DNA from: Capnocytophaga bilenii
GTDB taxonomy: Bacteria; Bacteroidota; Bacteroidia; Flavobacteriales; Flavobacteriaceae
Direction: 5' to 3'
NCBI RefSeq assembly: GCF_017565765.1
Contig: NZ_JAGDYP010000004.1
Coordinates: forward strand, 98,606-162,605
DNA: 64,000 nt
Shown: positions 43,814 to 52,713 of the stretch, piece by piece
Layout of the letters: every line of letters starts with the position of its first letter
How positions within the stretch are numbered: position 1 is the stretch's first letter
Translations under genes and position numbers: made by a program
The notes under the pieces: generated by a model
What the model saw: the letters and a program-made list of their open reading frames with translations, nothing else
What the model was told of the DNA's origin: nothing
Database searches by the model: none

Positions 43814-46429
43814 ATGGAAGAAAATGAATCTAAAACTGATATTACACTAACTACCGACCTAATAGCACATCACGATACCATTATAAAAATTACAGGAATG
43901 TACCAAGACTGGTTCTTAGATTACGCCTCGTACGTAATCTTAGAACGGGCTGTACCTGCTATAGAAGATGGTTTTAAACCTGTACAACGCCGCATTATGC
44001 ACTCGCTAAAAGAGTTGGATGACGGGCGCTACAACAAAGTAGCTAACGTAGTGGGTAATACAATGCAATACCACCCTCACGGCGATGCGAGTATAGCCGA
44101 TGCGATAGTGCAAATAGGACAAAAAGAACTGCTGATAGATACGCAAGGTAACTGGGGGAATACCCTCACAGGAGCTGATGCTGCAGCACCACGTTATATA
44201 GAGGCTCGTCTTTCTAAGTTTGCATTGGATGTAGTTTTTAGTCCGAAAGTAACCGAATGGCAATCCAGCTATGACGGGCGCAAGCACGAGCCTATCAGCT
44301 TGCCTGTGAAGTTTCCGCTGCTCTTGGCACAAGGTACGGAGGGGATAGCGGTAGGGCTTTCTACCAAAATATTACCTCATAACTTTATAGAGCTTATAGA
44401 TGCTTCGGTAGCTTACTTGCAAGGAAAACCTTTTGAGCTTTACCCCGATTTTCCTACGGCAGGTATCATTGATGTGAGTAATTACAACGATGGTGCAAGA
44501 GGCGGGCGCGTGAGAGTGCGCGCTAAGATTTCTCAAATAGATAAAACAACTCTTGCTATTACCGAAATTCCTTATACCACTACTACCAAGTCGCTCATTG
44601 AGTCGATACTTAAAGCTAATGATAAAGGTAGTATAAAAATCAAAAAAATAGATGATAATACGGCTGCCAATGTGGAAATATTGGTGTATCTGCCCAATGG
44701 TACTTCGCCCGATAAAACAATAGATGCACTTTATGCTTTTACGGCTTGCGAGACGGCTATTTCGCCTATTACTTGTGTGATTGAGGATAATAAGCCGCAT
44801 TTTCTTACCATATCGGAGGTATTGCGCCGCAGTACCGACCGCACTATGGAGATACTTAAACAAGAATTGGAGGTACAATTAGAAGAACTCCATATGCAAT
44901 GGCATAATGCTTCGTTAGAAAAAATCTTCATCAGGGAAGAAATGTATATCAACTTCAAGGATTACAAGAATAAAGAATCGCTATATGTTTATCTGTATAA
45001 GCGTTTTGAACCTTTTAAAAATGATTTGCTACGCGAAATTACCGATGATGATTTGGAACGCCTTACCAAAATACCAATGATTCGTATCACTAATTTTGAT
45101 ACTTATCGCGCCGAAGAACAAATGTTAAAAACAGAAGCGGATATAGAGAAGGTGCAGAACCACTTGGCTCATTTGGTAGATTATACTATTGCTCATTTTG
45201 AATATCTTAAGAAGACTTACAGCAAGAGGCGTGAACGCAAAACCGAAATACGAGTGTTTGACAGTATTGAAGCTACCAAAGTGGTAGTACGCAATACTAA
45301 ATTATATGTGAATAGGGCTGAGGGCTTTGTGGGTACGGGCTTGCGCAAAGATGAGTATGTGGATGACTGTAGCGACATTGATGATGTAATAGTATTTACA
45401 GAAAGTGGCTCGATGTACGTAATGAAGGTAACTGACAAACAGTATATAGAAAAAAATATCATACACGCTGCGGTATTTAAAAAAGACGACAAACGCACCA
45501 TCTACAATATGATATACAAAGATGGGCAAACGGGCTTTTCGTACATCAAGCGTTTTAACGTAACGGGGATTACTCGCGACAAAAAATACGAGTTGATACC
45601 AGTGCATAAAGATTCACGGGTGCTTTACTTTACAGCAAATCCTAACGGCGAAGCCGAAGTGGTAACGGTGAATTTACGTCAGTTAGGTGCCTTGCGAAAA
45701 TTACGATGGGATATAGACTTTGCCGATACTCTCATTAAAGGGCGAGGCGTGAGGGGTAACCTCGTGAGTAAATATGCTATCAAGCGTATTGAGCTGAAAG
45801 AGAAGGGGGTATCGACTCTTAAGCCACGCAAAATATGGTTTGACGACATAGTTAAACGCCTTAATACCGAAGAACGGGGTACGCTCTTGGGGGCTTTTAA
45901 AGGAGATGACCGCCTGCTACTCATCACCAAAGAGGGTATGGTGAAAACTATTATCCCCGACCTGAACTTGCATTTTGACAACAATATCCTGCTAATGGAA
46001 AAATGGGTGCCTGAAAAGCCTATTTCGGTGATTTACTACGATGGTGAGAAAGAACGTGTATTCGTAAAACGCTTTGTAATAGAGAACGAAAACCGCGAAG
46101 AGCTTGTGATTACTGAGCACCTTAAATCGCAATTGCTATTCGTTTCTGCCGACTGGCGACCTATCGCTGAGGTGGTATTTACCAAAGAAAAAGGCAAGGA
46201 GAAAGAAAACCTTACTGTCAATTTAGAAGAGTTTATCAGTGTAAAAGGTATAAAAGCTCTTGGAAACCAACTCACTACCGACAAGGTGAAAAACATTAAT
46301 GCTCTTGAGTCTCTTCCTTATGAAGCCCCTCAAGAAGAGGAAGCGGTAGAGGATTTAGGCGATGAAGAGATAATAATCCCCTCTGCAGAGAACGGAAGCG
46401 ATGGGACGCAAACAGAGCTGGAGTTTTAA
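43814..46429 (+). CDS. parC: DNA topoisomerase IV subunit A
   Basis: 871 aa. It unlinks replicated chromosomes with ParE. The GyrA/ParC catalytic core shows ERAVPAIEDGFKPVQRRIMHSL, YHPHGDASIADAIV and the DNA-cleaving Tyr128 in DAAAPRYIEARLS. The C-terminal part is a degenerate beta-pinwheel without a GyrA box and ends in a very acidic tail, which fits the Bacteroidota topoisomerase IV A subunit rather than GyrA. parE is not in the window, so the assignment to ParC rests on the tail and sequence. The Schlafen-AlbA gene starts 27 bases later. Confidence 0.9.
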   Translation: MEENESKTDITLTTDLIAHHDTIIKITGMYQDWFLDYASYVILERAVPAIEDGFKPVQRRIMHSLKELDDGRYNKVANVVGNTMQYHPHGDASIADAIVQIGQKELLIDTQGNWGNTLTGADAAAPRYIEARLSKFALDVVFSPKVTEWQSSYDGRKHEPISLPVKFPLLLAQGTEGIAVGLSTKILPHNFIELIDASVAYLQGKPFELYPDFPTAGIIDVSNYNDGARGGRVRVRAKISQIDKTTLAITEIPYTTTTKSLIESILKANDKGSIKIKKIDDNTAANVEILVYLPNGTSPDKTIDALYAFTACETAISPITCVIEDNKPHFLTISEVLRRSTDRTMEILKQELEVQLEELHMQWHNASLEKIFIREEMYINFKDYKNKESLYVYLYKRFEPFKNDLLREITDDDLERLTKIPMIRITNFDTYRAEEQMLKTEADIEKVQNHLAHLVDYTIAHFEYLKKTYSKRRERKTEIRVFDSIEATKVVVRNTKLYVNRAEGFVGTGLRKDEYVDDCSDIDDVIVFTESGSMYVMKVTDKQYIEKNIIHAAVFKKDDKRTIYNMIYKDGQTGFSYIKRFNVTGITRDKKYELIPVHKDSRVLYFTANPNGEAEVVTVNLRQLGALRKLRWDIDFADTLIKGRGVRGNLVSKYAIKRIELKEKGVSTLKPRKIWFDDIVKRLNTEERGTLLGAFKGDDRLLLITKEGMVKTIIPDLNLHFDNNILLMEKWVPEKPISVIYYDGEKERVFVKRFVIENENREELVITEHLKSQLLFVSADWRPIAEVVFTKEKGKEKENLTVNLEEFISVKGIKALGNQLTTDKVKNINALESLPYEAPQEEEAVEDLGDEEIIIPSAENGSDGTQTELEF

Positions 46430-46456
46430 TTAGCTGAGAGATAAAGAAGTAAGAAA

Positions 46457-47782
46457 ATGATACAAGAATCTCATAACATAGAATACAAATCTTCTTGGCG
46501 TGATGAATACCTAAAATGGATTTGTGGTTTTGCCAATGCACAAGGAGGAAAGCTCTATATAGGCAAAGATGATAATGGAAAAGTAATTGGAGAGCCTGAT
46601 GCTAAACGCCTAATGGAAGATATTCCTAATAAAATCACTAATGTATTAGGAATAGTAGCAGATGTGAACTTACTCGAAACCTCCGAAGGTAATTGTATAG
46701 AAATTAGTGTAAGTCCGCAATCTAATCCGGTGAACTATAAAGGAGAATATCATTATCGTAGTGGTAGTACTAAGCAAGAACTCAAAGGCGCAGCCTTAGA
46801 TAAATTCTTGTTAGGTAAGCAAGGAAAACATTGGGATAGTGTGCTTTATCCTAATGTTTCTGTTGCTGAACTGAAAGTAGATACTTTTAACTTCTTTCGT
46901 AAAAGAGGTATAAAAGCAAGACGTTTAGATGATGATACCCTTTCAGATAGTAACGAATTGTTATTAAACAACTTAAAACTTACAGAAAATGGACAGCTAA
47001 AACGAGCTGCTCTTTTGCTTTTTCACCCCGACCCTGAAAAGTATGTCACTAATGCTTATGTGAAAATAGGCTATTTTAGCGATGACGATAGTGATTTACT
47101 ATTTCAAGATGAGGTACACGGCAATTTGTTTGAGCAAGTAGAAAAGACAATGGAATTACTCTTTACTAAGTATATCAAGGCTATAATTAGCTATGAGGGT
47201 ATTTACCGAGTAGAGACCTATGAGTATCCACAAGAAGCCGTTCGCGAAGCTGTTCATAATGCTATTGCTCATAAAGATTACAGTGGTGCGACTCCAATAC
47301 AAATCAGTGTTTATAAAGATAAAATAATGATTTGGAATTATGGTCAATTGCCTGAAAATTGGACGATAGATACTTTGCAAGAAAAACATTCATCTGTACC
47401 CTATAATCCAGGTATTTCTAATGCGTTCTTTCGTATAGGTTATATAGAAGCTTGGGGACGTGGCATCAGAAAAATGAATGAGCAGTGTGCTAAAGCAGGA
47501 TTACCTAACCCATTGTATTATTACGCTTCTTCAGGATTTTGGGTAGTATTCCACAAAGATATTTATAATGAAACTGATTTACGAGAAAAAGGACTTAATG
47601 AAAGACAGATAAAAGCAATATTATATCTCAAAGAGAGAGGAAAAATAACAAATAGCGAATACCAAGAACTAAATAATATTTCTAAGAGAACCACAAGTAA
47701 TGATTTAACTGATTTAGTAGAGAAATATAATTTGCTTAGACAACTTGGAGCAAGTGTAAGCACTTATTATGAACTAAAATAA
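46457..47782 (+). CDS. Schlafen AlbA_2-domain ATP-binding protein with C-terminal winged helix
   Basis: 441 aa. Residues 1-115: AlbA_2 domain (ESHNIEYKSSWRDEYLKWICGFANAQGGKLYIGKDDNGKVIG). Residues about 255-345: GHKL-type ATP-binding segment with an N-box (YPQEAVREAVHNAIAHKDYS) and a G-motif (FFRIGYIEAWGRGIRKM). The C-terminal 70 residues form an HTH (LNERQIKAILYLKERGKITNSEYQELNNISKRTTSNDL). Such proteins are labelled putative transcriptional regulators; some sit in defence islands. It follows parC closely on the same strand with no promoter of its own, and ends at a GC-rich tandem repeat. Confidence 0.85.
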   Translation: MIQESHNIEYKSSWRDEYLKWICGFANAQGGKLYIGKDDNGKVIGEPDAKRLMEDIPNKITNVLGIVADVNLLETSEGNCIEISVSPQSNPVNYKGEYHYRSGSTKQELKGAALDKFLLGKQGKHWDSVLYPNVSVAELKVDTFNFFRKRGIKARRLDDDTLSDSNELLLNNLKLTENGQLKRAALLLFHPDPEKYVTNAYVKIGYFSDDDSDLLFQDEVHGNLFEQVEKTMELLFTKYIKAIISYEGIYRVETYEYPQEAVREAVHNAIAHKDYSGATPIQISVYKDKIMIWNYGQLPENWTIDTLQEKHSSVPYNPGISNAFFRIGYIEAWGRGIRKMNEQCAKAGLPNPLYYYASSGFWVVFHKDIYNETDLREKGLNERQIKAILYLKERGKITNSEYQELNNISKRTTSNDLTDLVEKYNLLRQLGASVSTYYELK

Positions 47783-47783
47783 A

Positions 47784-47841
47784 AGCGGGCAAAAAGCGGG
47801 CAATGCGGGCAAAAAGCGGGCAATGCGGGCAAAAAGCGGGG
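47784..47841. repeat. 20-bp tandem repeat AGCGGGCAATGCGGGCAAAA
   Basis: Two full 20-base units plus partial flanks, so the word GCGGGCAA recurs about six times. Immediately after the Schlafen-AlbA gene stop. Markedly GC-richer than the surrounding DNA and not part of the other two repeat families. It ends about 35 bases before the promoter of the DUF6377 gene. Confidence 0.85.
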
Positions 47842-47875
47842 AATATATTAGAAATTTATTATAGTAATTGAGCAA

Positions 47876-47883
47876 TACCTTTG
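47876..47883 (+). promoter_or_regulatory. -7 box of the DUF6377 regulator
   Basis: TACCTTTG followed by CGG. It fixes the gene start at the ATG of 47935, since the earlier in-frame TTG at 47881 overlaps the box. Confidence 0.6.
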
Positions 47884-47890
47884 CGGCTTG

Positions 47891-47913
47891 TCCCCCTTCG
47901 GGGGTTCGGGGGC
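47891..47913 (+). promoter_or_regulatory. 5'-UTR UUCG hairpin
   Basis: CCCCCTTCGGGGG, where CCCC/GGGG closes a UUCG tetraloop, followed by TTCGGGGGC: a second G5 run that could replace the first as pairing partner. It falls within the first few bases of the predicted DUF6377 transcript. A stability or regulatory element is plausible. Confidence 0.5.
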
Positions 47914-47934
47914 TTTAATATAAAAACAAACCTT

Positions 47935-49566
47935 ATGAAAAACTATATCACACTCTTTATCATATTGTTGTTCGGAAGGAATGCAGCGGTGGCACAAGAG
48001 AACAAAGAAGCTGTACTCCACCAACTCAACCAAACGATTGAGCAAAAAGCTACTTATATACAAGCCAAAGAACAACGTATCGCTTCTTTGGAAAAGGCTC
48101 TTAAAAAAGCCTCTCAACCAGCAGAAAAATACCATTTACACAAGCAACTTTATGCAGAATATCAAAAGTTTAAAGTAGATTCGGCAGTGAGCTATTTGCT
48201 AAAGAACGAACAAATAGCTCTTATGCTGAACGATATCGCAAAACAAGACGAAACACATATATCCTTATCAAAACTATACTCGGCTAAAGGGATGTATGTT
48301 GAGTCGTTGCAATTATTATTATCTGTTGATAAGCAGCGTTTGAGCAATACCTTACTATGCGATTATTACGATACCTATCATTCTTTTTATAGCAGATACG
48401 GGCAAAGTACTAATAATTTGCATTATTTTAAACTATCAGATAGCTATCGCGATTCACTATTACAATGTTTAGCTACTGATAGTATGCTTTTTAAAATAAA
48501 CGATGCTATTAGAGAATTTTATTTAGCTGATAAAGAGCAAGCTACCCAAAAATTTCTTCAACTACTCAATCAAACTCCTATTACCGACCCTAAGCGCGCT
48601 GTTATAGCTTATTACTTGGGCCTTTCTGAGCAAGAAAAAGGAAATACCCAACAACAAGAGTATTATTTTGCTCTTTCAGCAATTGCCGATATACAGAATG
48701 CTATTAAAGATAACGCCTCTTTACAAAGTTTAGCCCTTACGTATTACAAAAGAGGGGATATAAGCAAAGCATACGAATTTATAAAACTAGCCATTGATGA
48801 TGCTAATTTCTGCAATGTTCGCCATCGGGCTGAGGAAGGAGCTACATTTTATTCTATTATCAATACTGCCTACCAGCAAAGAGAAGCAAAACAAAAAAGA
48901 GAGTTGCAATACTATTTAGCACTTATCAGCGTGTTATCGGTAGCACTTATTATAGCGTTGGTGTATGTTTATAAGCAAATACAACGCCTTGTGAAAGCTC
49001 GTAAGCAATTATCGTACAGCAATGAACAATTAGAAAAACTCAATACCGACCTACAAATAATGAATCAGCATCTTGAAGAGGCAAACCTCAACCTTGAAGA
49101 AGCAAATCTAATCAAAGAAGAATATATAGCTCATTTCTTTAACCTATGCTCTGCCTATATAGATAAAATAGAAAACTACAGAAAACTGCTTTATAAGAAG
49201 GCAACCCAAAACGACTACGCTACCCTTACCAAGATACTCAAATCTACTACTGTAGTGGAAGAAGAACTTGAAGAGCTATACAAGAATTTTGATACAATTT
49301 TCCTAAACATATATCCTAATTTTGTAACTCACTTCAATGCACTCTTGGAAGAAGACGAGCCTATACGCCCCAAGAAAGGTGAGCTTCTTAATACAGAGCT
49401 ACGCATATTTGCACTTATCCGTTTGGGAATTACAGATAGTAATAAGATAGCTGAGTTTTTGCGTTATTCTTTGCGTACGGTTTATAACTATCGTACTAAA
49501 GTGCGCAACAAAGCGAAAGGAGAACGAGATACTTTTGAGGAAAAAGTGAAACAAATACGTAACTAA
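47935..49566 (+). CDS. DUF6377 membrane-spanning regulator of the SusCD locus
   Basis: 543 aa. Signal peptide MKNYITLFIILLFGRNAAVAQ; a TPR-like helical periplasmic part (residues 25-320); one membrane helix at about 325-345 (LALISVLSVALIIALVYVYK); a cytoplasmic coiled coil (LEKLNTDLQIMNQHLEEANL, 365-400); and a C-terminal LuxR-like HTH (LGITDSNKIAEFLRYSLRTVYNYRTKVRNKA, 490-525). DUF6377 proteins lie upstream of SusC-type genes in Bacteroidota. The layout suggests one polypeptide that senses in the periplasm and binds DNA in the cytoplasm. It differs from hybrid two-component and ECF/anti-sigma control. Function here is inferred. Confidence 0.85.
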   Translation: MKNYITLFIILLFGRNAAVAQENKEAVLHQLNQTIEQKATYIQAKEQRIASLEKALKKASQPAEKYHLHKQLYAEYQKFKVDSAVSYLLKNEQIALMLNDIAKQDETHISLSKLYSAKGMYVESLQLLLSVDKQRLSNTLLCDYYDTYHSFYSRYGQSTNNLHYFKLSDSYRDSLLQCLATDSMLFKINDAIREFYLADKEQATQKFLQLLNQTPITDPKRAVIAYYLGLSEQEKGNTQQQEYYFALSAIADIQNAIKDNASLQSLALTYYKRGDISKAYEFIKLAIDDANFCNVRHRAEEGATFYSIINTAYQQREAKQKRELQYYLALISVLSVALIIALVYVYKQIQRLVKARKQLSYSNEQLEKLNTDLQIMNQHLEEANLNLEEANLIKEEYIAHFFNLCSAYIDKIENYRKLLYKKATQNDYATLTKILKSTTVVEEELEELYKNFDTIFLNIYPNFVTHFNALLEEDEPIRPKKGELLNTELRIFALIRLGITDSNKIAEFLRYSLRTVYNYRTKVRNKAKGERDTFEEKVKQIRN

Positions 49567-49646
49567 AAGACGAAAAATAAGTACTTTTTTTGAGGGTAAT
49601 ATTTGTGTAATAATTTGTTAATCAGTGTTGTATGTTTTGAACTTAC

Positions 49647-49654
49647 TACTTTTG
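49647..49654 (+). promoter_or_regulatory. -7 box of the susC-like operon
   Basis: TACTTTTG followed by TAAT, 67 bases before the SusC start codon. No well-spaced TTTG lies upstream, consistent with activator dependence. Confidence 0.5.
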
Positions 49655-49720
49655 TAATACCTGTTATAGCATACTTGTTTTTTTGTAATACATTTGCTGC
49701 AGTCAAACAAAAAAACGTTT

Positions 49721-52702
49721 ATGAAAGTTCTAAAAAAACAATTAATGCTGACAGTTACCTTATTATGTTATAGCCTTATTGGCTGGGCTCAAAGCCAGTT
49801 TGGTAATCTATCAGGTACTGTAACCGATGAAAGCGGAATGCCACTTGTAGGCGTTTCGGTAGTGATTAAAGGCACTAATAAAGGAGTAGCTACTGATTTT
49901 GATGGTAAATACTCGCTTACAGATGTCCCTAAAGGGGCAGTTTTGCAATTTTCATCAGTAGGATATCAAACTACCGATGTAAAAGCTAATAATTCTCAGC
50001 TAAATATAAAGTTAGCTGAGGCTACTCAAAACCTTGATGAAGTAGTAGTGGTGGGGTATGGAACACAGAAGAAAGGCGATGTAACTACCGCAATCACTTC
50101 AGTAAAGACGAAAGATCTTGAGCAACGTCCTGTTATTTCGGCAGCGCAAGCCATACAAGGGCGAGCAGCGGGTATTCAGGTGGTACAACCCAACGGAGCC
50201 CCTGGTGCAGGATTAGCGGTACGCATTCGTGGTAATACTTCTATTAGTGCTTCTAACGACCCATTGTATGTAGTAGATGGTATTCCGGTGCAAGACATCA
50301 GCAGTATAGCACCTAACGATATTGAATCTATGCAAGTGCTTAAAGATGCTTCTTCTGCAGCTATCTATGGTTCTCGCGCTGCTAATGGTGTAGTGCTTAT
50401 CACCACTAAACAAGGTAAGCGCAACGAACCTAAAGTTTCGGTAAATACCTACATAGGAGTTTCAGAAATAGCTAAAAAAATACCTTCGCTAAATACGCAG
50501 CAATATTATGAGCTGATGAACGAAACAAAAGCAGTAGCAACAGCTACTTTGGCAGGGCTTACTGATAAAACAGATTGGTATAAAGAAACCTTCCGTGCTG
50601 GATTTACTCAAAACACTCAGCTATCAGTATCTAATGCAAGTGATAATACCAAGTATTACCTTTCGGCAGGACATACCAAAGAAGACGGTATTATTCGTAG
50701 CTCATTCTTTGAACGTTATAATGTTCGTTTGAACTTAGAAGCCAAAATGCGACAATGGCTTACTTTTGAAACTAACTTGTCTTATGCCGACTATGAGTCT
50801 AATGGTATTATTTCAGGTTTGGGAGCTAATCGTGCAGGGGTAGTACTTTCAGTAATCAATACACCTCACTATGCACCTATTTGGAGCGAGAAAACAGGCG
50901 AAGAAGGTTGGTATTATTACGATTTCAAAGGGGCGAACCTTTCACACCCTGTAGAGAACATCTCTCGCCGTGCTGATAACCTTTTGAAAAACAATCGTTT
51001 TGTAGGTAGTGGTTCGGCTATTGTACAGCTAATGAAAGGCTTGCGTTACAAATCAACATTAGCTATCGACCGCTTGTCAAGCAAAGAAAACCGCTTTACC
51101 GACCCTAAACTTACTTCTTATGGGCGTAGAAACTACGGAGAAGCTGCCGATATACGCAAGAACAACACTCTTCTTACTTTTGATAACATTCTTACTTTTG
51201 ACAAGACTTTCAGCAAACACAATCTTTCATTATTGGGAGGTACTTCTTTCACCAATGCAAAGATGGATGCAAGTGAAATGTATGCAACACACTTTTTGAC
51301 TTCGGATATTAAAACCCTCAATGCAGCCAATAAAATAGGGCAAGGAAGTATCACTAATGCTGAAGAATGGAGTATGATGTCTTACTTAGGTCGCCTTTCG
51401 TACAATTACGACAGCAAATACCTGCTTACTGCAAACTTTCGTGCCGATGGTTCTTCTAAATTAGCACCAGGGAAGCGTTGGGGATATTTTCCTTCAGTAT
51501 CTGTAGGCTGGCGATTGTCACGCGAAAGTTTCCTCAGCAATATAGAATGGCTTAGCGAACTTAAATTGCGTGGAGGTTGGGGACAAACAGGTAACCAAGC
51601 GGGTATTTCATCTTACGCCTACTTACAACGCTATAAGATAGCACGCCAAAACTGGTGGGGCAATGGGGCTAATGCTAATGCAATGATTACCCTCACTCCC
51701 AACTCATTTTCGAACCCAAATCTTACTTGGGAAACTACAACCCAATCTAATATAGGGCTTGATGTAGCACTTTTCAAAAACCGCTTGGCTTTTGCAATAG
51801 ATGCTTATATTAAAAACACCACTAATTTGCTAATGGAAGTACCACTGCCAGCTACTTCGCCTGTTCCTTCTATCTATCGCAATGAAGGCGAAATGACTAA
51901 TAAAGGGATAGAGTTTTCAGTAGATAGTCGCAATCTTACAGGAGAATTGGAGTGGAATACTAATTTCAATATCTCATTGAACCGCAACAAACTCAATAAA
52001 CTTAGCTTGCAAAAAGTTTATTACTATGCCAGCACTTCCGAAGCTACTTCTGAACAAGTAGTGCGCATTACTGAAGGACAGCCTTTAGGTAAGTTTTGGG
52101 GCTTAATTAGCGAAGGAGTAGACCCACAAACAGGTGATATCAAATACAAAGACCTCAATGGCGATGGTAGAATTACGGTATCTGATAAGACCTATATAGG
52201 CGACCCCAATCCTGATTTTACCTTTGGATTTACCAACGACTTCTCTTATAAGAATTTTACCCTAAGTGTCTTCTTTCAAGGATCTTACGGCAATGACATT
52301 TACAATGCTTCTCGTATAGAAACAGAAGGTATGTACGATGGTAAAAACCAATCTACTGCAGTACTAAACCGCTGGAAGAAAAGAGGTGATATTACCGATA
52401 TACCACGTGCTGTTAAAGGTACTGACAATATCAAGGCATCATCGCGATGGGTAGAAGACGGCTCTTACTTACGCCTTAAAACACTTACTTTAGCCTACAA
52501 TTTGCCTACACAAGCCCTACAACAATACGGCATTCGCAAAGTACAACCTTACCTGACAGCTCAAAACCTTTGGACACTTACCAACTACAAAGGATTTGAC
52601 CCCGAAGTAAACGAAGGGCTATCAGGTCCTACTATGGGAATTGACTGGGGTACTTACCCACAAACCAAGTCATTCATATTTGGCTTAAATATTGAATTTT
52701 AA
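49721..52702 (+). CDS. susC: SusC-family TonB-dependent glycan transporter
   Basis: 993 aa from ATG 49721. Signal peptide ending GWAQ; CarboxypepD_reg-like domain (LSGTVTDESGMPLVGVSVVIKG, residues 35-110); TonB box region DEVVVVGYGTQKKGDV; plug (AAQAIQGRAAGIQV...VRIRGNTSISASNDPLYVVDGIP). The barrel ends in phenylalanine (FGLNIEF). SusC-family hallmarks such as VLKDASSAAIYGSRAANGVVLITTK are intact. It imports oligosaccharides bound by the SusD partner, whose gene starts 11 bases later. Glycan specificity comes from the neighbouring enzymes. Confidence 0.95.
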   Translation: MKVLKKQLMLTVTLLCYSLIGWAQSQFGNLSGTVTDESGMPLVGVSVVIKGTNKGVATDFDGKYSLTDVPKGAVLQFSSVGYQTTDVKANNSQLNIKLAEATQNLDEVVVVGYGTQKKGDVTTAITSVKTKDLEQRPVISAAQAIQGRAAGIQVVQPNGAPGAGLAVRIRGNTSISASNDPLYVVDGIPVQDISSIAPNDIESMQVLKDASSAAIYGSRAANGVVLITTKQGKRNEPKVSVNTYIGVSEIAKKIPSLNTQQYYELMNETKAVATATLAGLTDKTDWYKETFRAGFTQNTQLSVSNASDNTKYYLSAGHTKEDGIIRSSFFERYNVRLNLEAKMRQWLTFETNLSYADYESNGIISGLGANRAGVVLSVINTPHYAPIWSEKTGEEGWYYYDFKGANLSHPVENISRRADNLLKNNRFVGSGSAIVQLMKGLRYKSTLAIDRLSSKENRFTDPKLTSYGRRNYGEAADIRKNNTLLTFDNILTFDKTFSKHNLSLLGGTSFTNAKMDASEMYATHFLTSDIKTLNAANKIGQGSITNAEEWSMMSYLGRLSYNYDSKYLLTANFRADGSSKLAPGKRWGYFPSVSVGWRLSRESFLSNIEWLSELKLRGGWGQTGNQAGISSYAYLQRYKIARQNWWGNGANANAMITLTPNSFSNPNLTWETTTQSNIGLDVALFKNRLAFAIDAYIKNTTNLLMEVPLPATSPVPSIYRNEGEMTNKGIEFSVDSRNLTGELEWNTNFNISLNRNKLNKLSLQKVYYYASTSEATSEQVVRITEGQPLGKFWGLISEGVDPQTGDIKYKDLNGDGRITVSDKTYIGDPNPDFTFGFTNDFSYKNFTLSVFFQGSYGNDIYNASRIETEGMYDGKNQSTAVLNRWKKRGDITDIPRAVKGTDNIKASSRWVEDGSYLRLKTLTLAYNLPTQALQQYGIRKVQPYLTAQNLWTLTNYKGFDPEVNEGLSGPTMGIDWGTYPQTKSFIFGLNIEF

Positions 52703-52713
52703 TAGCTATAGCA

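Noticed and set aside
44372-44878. Minus-strand ORF of 168 codons inside parC
   Set aside because: Shadow of a conserved coding frame; composition is not protein-like.
47784-47841. CRISPR-like or integron-like repeat
   Set aside because: Units are contiguous 20-mers without spacers.
47889-47913. tRNA or small structured RNA gene
   Set aside because: Only one GC hairpin; no cloverleaf, anticodon arm or T-loop sequence.
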